In this document: positions 38,941-50,800 of the stretch, in pieces
Numbering within the stretch: position 1 is the first letter of the stretch
Layout: every line of letters begins with the position of its first letter
Assembly: GCA_910591455.2 (NCBI GenBank)
Contig: OU342808.1
Coordinates: forward strand, 3,440,607 to 3,504,606
Length of the DNA: 64,000 nucleotides
Origin: Pholis gunnellus
Lineage: Eukaryota > Chordata > Actinopteri > Perciformes > Pholidae
Reading direction: 5' to 3'
The notes under the pieces: model-generated
Database searches by the model: none
What the model saw: only the letters and a program-made list of their open reading frames with translations
Told to the model about the DNA's origin: nothing
Made by a program: the position numbers and the translations under genes

Positions 38941-39217
38941 TGTATATATTACAGGTATAAGAAAAACACATAAGATTCGGAGCGTGGGAAGTCGGATGTG
39001 AGAGGAGACAGTGAACGCGTCGTGAGACTGGTCAGACTGGCCAGGTGAGTTTCACCGCAGCGGGGATCTGGGATCAGTTTTCTTTCCTGCTAAGTAACCT
39101 CAGTGAACCCGGAGTTCATAGTGAGGTCTGACCTGAGATCAGTGCGAGAGTGTGGAAGAATAAAGGGAGGGTAACAGACGGGACGTTGCTGCACTTTCCA
39201 CGGAGAATCATCAACAG
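38940..39217 (+). promoter_or_regulatory. marveld2 promoter and alternative 5' UTR exons
   Basis: A TATATA at about 38943 precedes a CpG-richer stretch with two strong donors, GGCCAG/GTGAGT (exon end 39044) and CAACAG/GTGAGT (exon end 39217). Either could splice to the acceptor at 43012, 22 nt before the marveld2 ATG. Overlapping first exons or one exon with two donors are both possible. This is inferred from splice signals and position only. Confidence 0.5.
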
Positions 39218-41402
39218 GTGAGTCCGCGTCCAAATGTCGAATTGTGTCAGTTTCGCTTATGATGACAGGAATTTAGATTTTAACGCATAAAACGTCGACT
39301 AATGTATGTTTAATTAGTTCTTTATCTCAATATAAGCTGTTTTTATTTATAATTGAACATTTCTACCGGTTTGCAGTGGAAGTGGCTACCGTCACATGCA
39401 GGAACGTTTACTAACGTTAGCACTTTATACGCACGTGAATTCAGCTTCAGTTCATGTTTACAACAGTAAACCAGCACACAGCCAGCGGTGTAGCGAATGA
39501 GCTCAGTGAGCCTTCTACGCCTCTAAGGTAACACACTGTCTGTTAGGAGCTCTGCTGGTTTGGCTCGTGACTCTGAATGTAAATTTCGTTCCTAATGTCT
39601 ACCTGTGATTACAGCCTCATTGTAGGCGTGACTCCTTCGCACATTGTTTAAGTTCAACGAATTTATTCATGATTTAAAGTATGCAGTATTGAAATAGTAC
39701 AATACCAGAGAAGTCTGAAAAAAAAATAGCATTTTGTGCAATAGCAATACTTCTTTTGTGTGCTTTCTTTCATTCTTGTCACTTTGAATAATCGTGTGAC
39801 TTCGGGGAGGATGGGGACTCTGTGCTGTACTCTGTGCTAACTACACGATGATACAAAGCAGGTCTGGCCTCATGGCTCATGATGCCTCATCGGTCAAGTT
39901 CCATGTTGACCGATGTGAGAACGGCTGAGAGTGATTTACCTATCTTATCTAGGACGACCCCTCAACCTAAAGCACAAATATCTTCTTCATAACATCACAA
40001 CACTTCAACACAATAAATTATTCTCTAATTACCAGAAAGATAACAATCAAGGGTATCCACAAATGTCAATACTTTTGGTCCAAAATAAATCTAGAAATTG
40101 GTTTTGTTCACTGAGAAGCAGTGTGTTGTGGGTTCTGCACAGTGCACAGTAAGATTAGCAACAGAAATAGGGCTTTTTGACAGCTTTGTAAAAGGCAGCA
40201 ACCTTCGTAAATTGTGGGCAGCTATTCAAGGTCTTCAACCAGGCTAGCCAGAGACCTGGTCCGATCATCCAAAGGGTCATTTGCTGTTGATGGAATGGAG
40301 GACTAACCCTGGAAGACAGTTGCTCAGCTTGCCAATTCACGAGACAAATGTACATCTCCATCATCTCTTCACTGTTGAGTACATAACAGTTTACTGAGGC
40401 AATAACTCATTTTGTCACCTGCACGATCGGACCTTCTTCTGCACACCCATGGTAAACTGTACACATAGAATATTTCAGCTTGACTTTGTCCCAACTGAAA
40501 GCAAGACACTTTGCGAATGTGTCTCATCACTTTACGCACCTCTCGTGATATCCGTACATGTAGATAGCTCTGCTTTTATTTATCCAGCGTTGGAGATATC
40601 TGCCTCCACCACTAATACATATAGAGGTGAATGCTGAATGATTCTGTAAAGAGGTCCTGCTGTTCACATGTATGCAGGCAAAGCCAATCAGGCACAAGCG
40701 TTTAGCCTACATCTTCTTCCTTCTTTCTTTTCAGTAACATTCTATTTAGCAGAAGTCATTATTAATACATTTTTTTAAAGAAGTACATTTTATTATATAT
40801 TATATACATGATGAATCTATCATCTATCATCTATAGTTATTGTGACAATAACAAAGGAAAGCTAAACTGTGGAAGGAAATACATTTAGCTGTTAAACTCA
40901 ACTCACACTAACGTGGACAAATCCACTGTCAGCAGAGAGACAGATATTACAAACGAGAGTAAACCATCATCTTACAAGTTAAACACATAATCCAGGCTAA
41001 AAGTAACACAGTTGCAGCTGCCAAATGCAGGAAGGACAGCTGGCAAAAAACGGTGAATGTGTAAATGAAGAAGCGTATAATATGATGAGTAGAGTTGACA
41101 TTGACCTAATTGCATTTGTGTATGAAGTCAATGTGTTGCTTAGCTGTATTCTTCTAGAATAGAAGATATTGTTTTCATCACCTTGGGAAAGTGATGGTTA
41201 GCCTCACTCTTTCAGCTGGCTGTTGGAAATAGCATGAATATCTTCTGGTCCCCCACAGCAGACGTAAAAGCACTGGTAGCGACGTAGCGCAGGGTCATTC
41301 ATACAGACCGGAGGCATGTCACACTGCAGCACACTGCTCAACAAGCTGCTTAGTGTCCTTTATGGTGCTGGTAGATTGACTCTGATTGCTGCTATACCAT
41401 CC

Positions 41403-41438
<36 letters not shown>

Positions 41439-43012
41439 TATTACTATTATTATTACAGGTGCATGCTGGGGACCAAACCGGTTTTTGTTGTTTTAACTCA
41501 GTGAAAATGTTTTTTGAAAGGCTAAACCCTCTGCAGCCACCACTGCAAACTAATTCTACAACTAGTAAAAGACTAATGGGCCTATACGAGTGTAGCCTAA
41601 TCTTTATCAAATGATACGTTATGAATGAAGCGTCGGGTGTTTGGTACATCACTACTTTCTGCTTTGAAATGTTGAAGCCTAGGCTATTTATATTTCAACT
41701 GCTCTCAAGTCCATTTCCGTTGCAGCTGTAAGAATAATTTGTCATAAGAGTATATCTAAGCAATACTTTTACACATTTCTCATCAGATCTACCCTCGCAT
41801 TACTATGAAGGTATTTTTGGAGCAAAACACCTGAGCACCTGTGACAGTGGAATTTGTAGTGGTAGAAAATAGTCACCAGTGCGACTATTAGAAGTCACAG
41901 AAAGAAATGTTTTAGGAGTTGTATACTTTTTGTTGTCCTCCACAAGCACAACACAAAAGATACACATTCTCAAACTGTTCATCGCAGGTGCACAAATCCT
42001 ATTCTACAAATTCACACGCTCACATTTTAGCTACAGTTACTGCAGAGAATATGATGCTAAACACATCCACACATGTATCAAAAAACGTGAAGTTGTGGAC
42101 AAAAGAAACACTTTAGTTGGAATCTACCGCTACGAGTCTCAAATGCTGCATTTCTGCTCACATATGACAAGCTCTGCTCGCTCTCACTTTTGCACCACAT
42201 ATCTCGGTGAAATGTTTGTGTACCTTTTTAGAGTCTCTCCTTTCTGGTGTGGGCGGGTTTCCTCTCAGGGAAGCGTCCCCATTGGCTCATTTTGAGCAGG
42301 TTTACTGTATGTGAGAATCTAAATCCTGGTTGGATAGAAGTGTGTAGCTGTGATGAAGGTCCTTCAGACCGAAAGCTAAAAACACAGTGTTCTCTGCATA
42401 GATTTAAGTCTGCGGATACCTTTGAGCTTTTTTTGATACTTCCAGCACCAGGATTATCTAGAATCCTGTTGTGTTATGTGTGTCGGTCATTTCTTTTGCC
42501 CCCGCCTTTCACATTGTAAATATTACAGCATCAAGTCACCTCCAACTCAGAATAAAACCTCTGCAGGTAGTTTTGCTGTAGTGGAACTGTTTTTTAAATA
42601 TGAATGCATAAAGCTGTGACTCTGTGCACACAGGCAGCTCAGTTGATGTAAGCTTTCACAGATGGAGATTATATGTTAATATCTTGTTCTGAACAGGCAC
42701 TGCATTAGTTTGAGATAAAAAGAAACTGTCATGTCCCTCAGCCATTTTTCTTCCTGATCCTGGAAACCTTTTCGGCTGCTCCCGGTACAAACTGTGTCCG
42801 ACTGCTTGTGTTTGTTGCCCCGACAGACTTTGTTGTAGGGATGTTGCTTTGTTCCTCAATCTCAGCAATTACATCGGCGAGTAAAATGTTATTATAACCA
42901 AATGAAATTATGTCCAAAGCTACGAAAATAAGACCCAAGTTTTAATAACCTTAAATTATCATTTTAAATCCCTGTAGGTCCATGTGTTTTAATCCTGTGT
43001 TTCTCTCTGTAG
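39218..43012 (+). other. marveld2 intron 1
   Basis: About 3.8 kb with no coding evidence. It carries an (ATC)n tract at 41403-41438. Apparent frames up to 138 codons have no recognised content. Confidence 0.5.
41403..41438 (+). repeat. (ATC)12 microsatellite
   Basis: A pure triplet run, read as poly-His on one strand and poly-Asp on the other. Confidence 0.97.
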
Positions 43013-43034
43013 CGAGCACAGAGTCCAGGTCCCG

Positions 43035-46000
43035 ATGTCTTCAAGAGGGGTTGGTTCTGTCCCCAGGTTCGACCGGGTGCGAGAGATGCCACACTATGAC
43101 CAGGTTCCTGGGGGCTCCTTATGGCAGGACTCGGATTTTCCTATGCCCCCGAATCCCTTGCATGAAATAGCGCCGGCTCTAAGCCTGGACCCCCTTCCTC
43201 CTCCCCCTCTACCTGAACAGCCAGCGGTTGGGCCTGAATCCTTGTATCCCCCCAGCGATGATGAGCCAATGGAGGATGATAGTGACGTCATGGACATTAA
43301 GCCAGTCCGCCGCTTCATCCCCGCCTCTGTTAAGAACTTCTTCCGTGGCAATAGCGATAAACGTGGCAGCAATGGTTGGCCTATCCCCACCCCTCCTCCA
43401 GCACCTTTAACTTCCAGCTGCCACACTACGGCAGGAGTCCCCTGCTCACCCCCCAACTCTGCCCCTCCATCTCCGTCCCTTCTCGGGTCCTATCGGGACC
43501 CCTACGGCGGCTCTGGGGGCAGCTACACCTCTCAGAAGGAGCGAGACGGGCTGCTGCTGGGTAGTGAAGCCCTCGACTCTGCATCAGCAGTGCCCACCAA
43601 TCTCTCGGCCATGACCTACCAGGAGCAGGTGGAGGAGTACCAACAGCGCTACGCCTACATGAAGTCCTGGGCTGGCCTGCTGAGGATCCTGGGCTGTGTG
43701 CAGCTGCTGTTGGGAGCTGCAGTGTTCGCCTGCGTCTGTGCCTATGTTCATAAGGACAACGAGTGGTTTAATATGTATGGATACTCCCAGCCTCAGCTGT
43801 ATGGGGGGCTCGGTGGAGGTGCTGGTGGATATGGGGGTGGATATGGGGGCGGTTCCTACTCGGGGCCCAAGACACCTTTTGTCCTTGTGGTGGCTGGTCT
43901 TGCATGGATAGTGACTGTTATTCTGGTCGTTCTTGGCATGAGCTTATACTACAGAGCCATCCTTCTAGACTCTTCTTGGTGGCCACTCACAGAGTGTTCC
44001 ATCAACCTGGTCTTGGCAATGCTGTATTTAGCAGCAGGGATAGTGTATGTGAGGGACACCACACGAGGGGGGCTATGCAATGTACCGGTCTTCAACAACG
44101 GAGTAAATGGGGCATTCTGTCGCACCGAGGCTGGCCAGACAGCAGCCATCGTCTTCCTCTTCATCACCATGGTGCTCTACTTGATTAGTGCAGGAGTGTG
44201 TCTGAAGCTGTGGAGGCATGAAGCAGCCAGGATGCGGAAGGAGGGGCTGGAGCATGAGGTCTGACACACACACACATGTCAAAATTCACATTTTGCTGAA
44301 ATGTTCTGAACTTAACAAAATATAGCGTGAAAGCAGCCTCACTGGGAGGTCTCAGTTTGAACATCTAATCACTCCCCTTCTCTTCTTCCCATGAACCTAG
44401 ATGAAAACTATTGGATCATCAGTCCCTCTGTCTATAGTAAGTATCAAGGATTGCTTTTGTCCAAGCAGACATTGGATTGCACACAGTGTACATGAAGTGA
44501 ACACATGACTGTTTACCTACTGTAGCTGGGTCCAGCCTCCAGGCTCTCAGAGCAGACTCCTCTCCCCACTATTCAGCCAGACATCATGGACTCTACTAAC
44601 TACTCTGCAGCTGCTCCTCTGATGGCGCTGGAGCCAGAGATTCTCAGAGGTCACATTCCAGCTGGACACATCCCCAAACCTGTCGTTATAGCCGACTATG
44701 TGGCGTGAGTATAACCCTTTTTAGTTACATTTTCCAAATATGCATTGCTGTATTCAGACACCCTGTATAGAAAGGCTCAAATTCAACCTGTTATGTATTT
44801 TGAATGTACATATTCGACATACCAATGAAGGTTCTTGATTCAAGATATTCTAATTATGTGGTGGTAACCCACAGCATTCTCCCACTTCAAAGTCAAATAT
44901 GATTCTCAGGCTTCATGTTTGTGGCAGAAATACAACTTTGAGCTGCTGCAGTAATTTGATCTCCACTGATTTCTTTACATGTAGTGTCATCAATATGGAG
45001 ATTTAAATGTCCAACCATTAGGACCTTGTCCATTGTTATGTGGTTCTCCCACTTCAAAGTCAACAAAGCTTGCTTTAAGAGTACTGATTCTCAGACACCA
45101 GCATGCCGGGATGCTTCGTCATTAACGGACAATGCATAGAGTCAAAATCAATGTAACAAGAACAAACTCACAAGAACCAGTCACATATATTTATATGACA
45201 ACAAAGCATGACACATCAATCCAGCAGACCTGCGGCGCTAAAACACGTATTCATCCACACACTGAAGAGCACGAGCCATTCAAATATTATATATACTATA
45301 TAATACTATATCAGAGGGAACAATATTAACCATATCATAAAAACGACACCGTAGACAAATTAACTCAATAGAAACGTTACTACAGATGTAAAACAAAAGC
45401 AGTTCACTTACCAAAGCTGCTGTTCACTATTTAAAGACAAAGGCCATCCTCCTTTCTTTGATATAGTTATATAGATATTCTATATTGTTATTATAGTCAT
45501 GAAAAACCATGTGCAGAGCCAAAGCAACAATAAGTCCACCCTGCTACAAGTATTGTGTTTTATCTAAAGCCTGATGTTCTGTGCCATAGAGTTTGGGGCT
45601 AAGAGACACAGACAGGCTAGGAAAGTCAGAAAGTATGGGGAGATTTCATGGGATTTGTTGACGGTAATACAAATATCTATATTTTAACTCTAATCTTAGA
45701 TGCATTTTTTTTCAATGGATATTATCATCCTTACAAACTGCTGCCAGGTGTCTGAGAGACATTCAGCTGTAGTTTGAATGTAGCCAGCAGCCAAGACAAT
45801 ATGTTTTCTCCTGTCCTGTTCCCACAGGAAGTACCCCAGCATCCGCTCAGACGAGCAGAGGGACCAGTACAAGGCTGTATTCAATGACCAGTATGCTGAG
45901 TACAAGGAGCTGCATGTTGAGGTTCAGGCCATGGCCAAGAAGTTTGAAGAGATGGACGAGATGATGCAAAACCTTCCCTCCCGGCCTACCAGCCAAATGG

Positions 46001-47690
46001 TACGACCCTCAATCCTGTCTACACACACACACAGGAACACACTTGAATGCACCATGTGTATATATCATTCTAATTGTGTTTCAGGAAAAGGAGCGGATCG
46101 GTGGCATTTTAATGGAATACCAAAGGAAGAAAGCTGTAAGTATACATCATGAAATGTAGTTGATGATTCGTCACTGAGATAATTCTGTTTCCCCGCTGGT
46201 TTTCATCTTGGAGTTATTAATAATAGAATTCTACTTATATTAAAGGGGTATTCCAGAGATTTTGTATTGGACCTCCATGAATTAGGGGGAATTGCATGAA
46301 GTGGAAAAAGGAAGGATCTAAACAGAGGCTCAAGATACTCAGCTCATAAGCATCCTTTATGAGATCCCCGCTGCCTGTTAAACACCCACATCATTCAAGC
46401 TTGATAAATGTGTAGTCTCCAAAATAACGCTAATGATATATTCAGAGTTCTCTTCTCAAATTTCATAAAGCTCCTCCAAAGCCACAGAAGAAACTAAACA
46501 AGTATCCTCCTTAAATACGTTTTTTATAAATGAGAGAGACCACGAAGGATTCAGCATCTCCTGTTGATTTCAAACAGAAAGCCTGTGTTACAAACTGAGG
46601 CTGTGGAGCATGAATGAAGGCATTGGGTTTAGAGATGCTATCTAGTTGAATTGTGGGAATTGTAGGATCCAGGGTTTTGGGGCTTGACAAGGAACAAAAA
46701 GTCAGGTTGCTGATTCAATTTGAATATTTCTTGTTCTAATCCAACTCTTCATTCCTTCAATTGTATTGGGGTAATGCCAAATCAGTGGAATGTCCCTTTT
46801 AATCAGTACAAACAATAGACTGCATATAGGAGGTGGACGTAGTCGTTGTTGCATCACCCATTGGTTTGTGGACTTCCGATTTGAAGCCTAGAGTTTGGCG
46901 TTTTGACCGTCGCCATCTTGGATTAAGGCCAGCGCCATCTTTACTTTTTACAACCAGTGAATGGAAGTCACCATATCTGGAGTGCAGAAATGAGACGGAG
47001 CTGTCAACGTCTCTGGTAGAGACCTGTCAATCACTGTGTAGCCCCGCCCTAAAGCATACTCTGCTTTATAGTCTATTTGACTCTAAATGGACCATCATTT
47101 ACTAAATGAACATCATGCTGTATTGAAGAAGACTTAAAACTAGAGATTGAGACCATAAACTCATGTTTACAATGTTTACTGAGGTAATAAATCAAGAGAG
47201 AAGTAGAGTCATTTTCTCATAGACTTCTATACAACCAGAGGAGTCGCCCCCTGGTGGACATTAGAAGGAATGCAAGTTTAAGACACTTCAGCATTGGCTT
47301 CGCTTTTTAGAAGACGAGGTTGTTCCTATGTTCTGGCATGGGATTTTGATATGACTTCTAAATGTCTTTGTTATAATAAATTCAGCACCATCACCAAAAT
47401 GTCCTTTCTTCTGTAAACATGTATTGTACTTGGTTGTATGTGTTATTTTATTTGCTATGCAGTAACCCTTCAATTTCTTGATATTGATTATCACAGATAG
47501 ACTGTCCCTGATGTATTGGAATCTCATTACTAGGAAAGAAAACGAAACATAACAAAAATAAATGTATATCTGTTTTTCTTGCCAGGAGCCAACGTATTTG
47601 GAAAAAAGGGACAGATGTGAGTACCTAAAGAACAAGCTCTCTCATATCAAGCAGAAGATTCAGGAGTACAACAATGGACTTAAACAATAG
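43035..47690 (+). CDS. marveld2: Tricellulin (MARVEL domain-containing 2), 6 coding exons
   Basis: Coding exons: 43035-44258, 44401-44436 (36 nt, less certain), 44526-44704, 45828-45999, 46085-46135 and 47586-47690, giving 588 residues. All junctions are GT/AG and phases join. Residues 1-210 are a Pro/Ser-rich cytosolic N-terminus. A MARVEL four-helix domain follows (helices near 212-237, 281-305, 320-340, 368-391), with a Gly/Tyr-rich first extracellular loop (YGGLGGGAGGYGGGYGG) and two cysteines in the second loop (C348, C362) as in tricellulin. The LRGHIPAGHIPKPVV linker and the ELL/occludin coiled coil (about 480-588; KYPSIRSDEQR, YKAVFNDQYAEYKEL, CEYLKNKLSHIKQKIQEY) are diagnostic. It seals tricellular tight junctions, and loss of the human ELL region causes deafness DFNB49. 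ocln follows head-to-tail. The start at 43035 is 22 nt after the acceptor and lacks a strong Kozak context. Confidence 0.96.
44705..45827 (+). other. marveld2 intron 3
   Basis: AT-rich intron. TTCTCCCACTTCAAAGTCAA occurs at 44878 and again at 45045, a short internal duplication. No nested gene seen. Confidence 0.5.
46244..46798. mobile_element. TTAA-flanked MITE (piggyBac-type target site)
   Basis: The ends are AGGGGTATTCCA on the left and TGGAATGTCCCTT on the right, imperfect inverted repeats. Both are bounded exactly by TTAA (46240-46243 and 46799-46802), the piggyBac target duplication. The 555-bp interior is non-coding. It sits in the last intron of marveld2. Confidence 0.72.
46810..47290 (+). 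mobile_element. Dispersed repeat in marveld2 last intron
   Basis: The segment running from GACTGCATATAGGAGGTGG through CGCCATCTTGGATTAAGGCC, TCAATCACTGTGTAGC and AAATGGACCATCATTTAC to GAGGAGTCGCCCCCTGGTGG is a common fish repeat. Its 3' half recurs inverted at 36300-36545. It directly follows the TTAA MITE. Confidence 0.75.
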
Positions 47691-49290
47691 CAGCTAAACA
47701 CTGCAGTTAAAACTTTCATTAACACACCTGGAATTCATGTCAAGAAGATGATGTCGCTAAGGAGATTTTTAAACACCTAATATGATTTAGGTGTTTAAAA
47801 ATGTTATGGGATATACTTTTATTTGCTGCATGTGTTATACTGTGGAGGTCATAATGCTCACTGTGTGCTGGTGTTGTTTTTTACATTTGTTCTGTGAGGC
47901 AGCGTGAACTGTCTCCCACCATGTTACTGAATTCACAATGTTCATTGTAACAGATGGGTGTTTGTCTTTTAATTAGTTTTGGTCACTTTTGTGAACTCAC
48001 TTGTACATTGATTGATTGATACGTGTATGTTATTGTTTTGTATCATATGTCATACTGCTTTATAACAAAGAAGCACCTTTTTATAAACTTGTATTTTACA
48101 TCTTCAGCTAATGTCCTTTTTGAGTAACTTCTGTTACATCTGCCATTCACGGTTCCAGTCTAACAGCTGCCCAGCGCTGGGGTACTAAATGAGTAGTTCA
48201 TGAAGTTTTACAAAAACAGTACAATAACAACCAAGCTATATTACAAATGTGTAACATAAGTACATGTTTTCTTAAGTAAGACTATAGTCTGATTGATACA
48301 TTTATCTGTACATGATAGACCTGGTTAACCATTATTATGGACCATTCTGGTTTATCAAAGAAATTATAACAATCTTTTTCTGAAAGAACAATGTTTGGAG
48401 TCTTGCTTTATTTAAAATAGTTTTCAACATTTTTTCTATTAAAATATAAAGGCAACATATTGTTAAATGAATCGCAATAATTACAACTACAGAGCAAAAT
48501 GGGCAGAAAGTCTTTATGTAGTGGATTGTTAATAGTGGTAGTGCAGATAAATGAATCCCTCAGTAGCACCTAGGAGGCTGTCTTACTACCAAAGAAGTGC
48601 GGCCCCAGCAACACGGAGTGTCCTTTCAAGCTACAATGACTTGCATGCATAACTCCATTCCGATGAACTGTCACCTTCTACAATGGCTGCTGTTGTGGCT
48701 CAGCTGGCTTACAGCCTGGAGGACTGGTTTTGTTGAGCTGGTTTACAGCCTGGAGGACTGGTTTTGTTGAGCTGGGGTGTTTCTTTGTTTCTTTCCCAGT
48801 ATCAGGTTTAGCAACACGTTTTCCTGTAGATTTAGTTTCGCCGCAGGCCGCACTAGCATGGCAGCTTTTAGTGTCTCAAGTTATTTTTCATATTTAGCTT
48901 GTATTTAACATTTGAATGACCAAGTAAGACTTCATTATTATTTGTCACACTCAAAATCAGCATTCACCAAGTAAAACTTATTTTTTAAACAACTAACTTT
49001 AATTAGTGTATAATAGGATTTCTGATAGTTCCAAAAGTAATTGACTGTACAATTTTGTACAATTATTTTCTAAAATTGATTTTAAAACAAAGTTCTGATA
49101 CTGAAGAAGATGAATGTATGTAAATCTAGGCTATTCAGATATTGATAATGAAACAAAAATATTGCCGTACGAGCTCTGTTTCATTGCTTTTGATGAACGT
49201 CAAAGCTGAATTAAAAATAAACGATTTTAATTCCAATTTGACTTTGTCTCCAGTTTAGTTAAAACCCTCACAAGTGGAACTCCAAGCTTT
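47691..49290 (+). other. marveld2 3' UTR and intergenic spacer to ocln
   Basis: Candidate polyadenylation signals are ATTAAA near 48438 and AATAAA at 49216-49221; which one is used cannot be told. A 34-bp tandem duplication lies at 48703-48775. Confidence 0.5.
48703..48775 (+). repeat. 34-bp tandem duplication
   Basis: Two copies of GCTGGYTTACAGCCTGGAGG plus ACTGGTTTTGTTGA, differing at one position, then five bases of a third. Confidence 0.95.
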
Positions 49291-49516
49291 TAAATACCCC
49301 GCAGCGAAAGAAAGAACGGAGTAGACGGTGCTCCTGTGTAAGCCGGGAGGAGCAGACAGGTTATTCCTGTAAGGGGAGGAGCCCACGTGATCAACACACC
49401 TGTAGGCGCGTCTCTCTGTAATATCTGAGCGCGCGGTGTAGCGCGCGCCTAGTGTGTGTTTGTATTCATCACGTCAGCCTACTGTGCTCATCAGGATCAC
49501 ACGTTCACGATACCAG
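49290..49516 (+). promoter_or_regulatory. ocln promoter and first untranslated exon
   Basis: A TTTTAAATAC TATA-like box (49289-49298), CpG-rich sequence with GCGCGC inverted repeats (49428-49449), a CACGTG E-box (49385-49390) and a donor GATACCAG/GTGGGT (exon end 49516). A second short 5' UTR exon may lie at 50040-50059 (CTACAG/ACAGCAG to CTGAAG/GTAGAT). The coding start exon begins after the acceptor at 50776. Confidence 0.5.
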
Positions 49517-50800
49517 GTGGGTCATTTTCACAATTATTAGCGGATATAGAGAGCGTAGTAAGAGCCAGAGGAACTGTGTTGCCTTCTGTTCTGAGTATTT
49601 ACACATTAAGCTCGAACAAGTGCTTTAAGAACAAGTGCATCGTGTAAAGATAGCAGGTTAAGTAACGCCATTTTTGAAGACAGTCTTATTTGGTTGAGCA
49701 GTTCGCTGCGTTCTGATTTCACAAAAGTCTGTTCTAGCTCTTTTTCTTTACTTGCTCATCTCTACAGCGATGACGTCATACATGGCTATTTTCAAAGGCT
49801 TTCTTTCAAATGTGAATCATGGATATTTGATTAGCATTTGTTTCTTTCCCTGTCACTTGAAATGATTTTGAATGTAACTATTAAATAGTATAGTTCACTA
49901 GAGACTGATCAACTGCTCTGTTTGTGAACACAGACTCAGTCTGTGCTCCAGTATCTCCACCCGCTGCTGCTGCTGCTGTTTCACCACAAACAAACCTGAA
50001 GCCCAGGGAACCAGCCGCCCTCCTCTTCTCTTCCTACAGACAGCAGCTCACTGCTGAAGGTAGATATGAACACATTTGATTGAAGCAAGCTATTAATCAC
50101 ACTCTACATTAAACGTGCATGTGGTACTTTACATCTTTCCACATATAAGTATAACAATGTAACATGAAAACAATAATTACCAGAATAACTCCCCCACAGT
50201 GTTGACATGTTGGTTTCCATTTTTAACCTGGATACTGTTTTAGTAATAACAGAAATGTGTCCATAGCCCATAGTAATAAAACAGTGTTTCACATAACATT
50301 TGATCAATTTCACTTCTTTTGTGAGGAAAAAGGCTTTTGTAGGAAAACATTTTTATATGTTTCAAAGTAAGTTTTTGCAAACACTGTTGTTTTGGTGTCG
50401 ATACCAAACTTGTCCTATTGGCTCTTGTATTGGAAAAACAAGCAATACAGTCAGTACCAGTACAACCAATCAAATCATCTGAAAGGTCTGCACAACACAA
50501 CAACAACGTCAAGTCTTTGATAGATCATCTGAATCTCTTTCAGTTACCTGCATCATCCCCTCAGTGGTACCACATGGTAGCTGTATATATTTGAGAACTT
50601 GTTGCTTGTTACAGAAGTCTGAATATTAGCCTCAGATGCTCCTGTACTGAGTTTGGTGGTAAATCTGATGGATATCACATTGGATGACCGCTGCATTCTG
50701 GCACCACAAGGAAGTTGATCGAACATCAGTAGCTGTTTGATTTTTATTTATATATATATATATCTTTTTTTAGCAGGGTGAGCTCCAGTTGGATTTCAGT

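Noticed and set aside
44401..44436. Alternative reading of the marveld2 microexon in the frame giving ENYWIISPSVY
   Set aside because: This looks more protein-like, but neither flanking exon can join it in that phase with GT/AG sites; continuing into exon 44526 would meet a stop.
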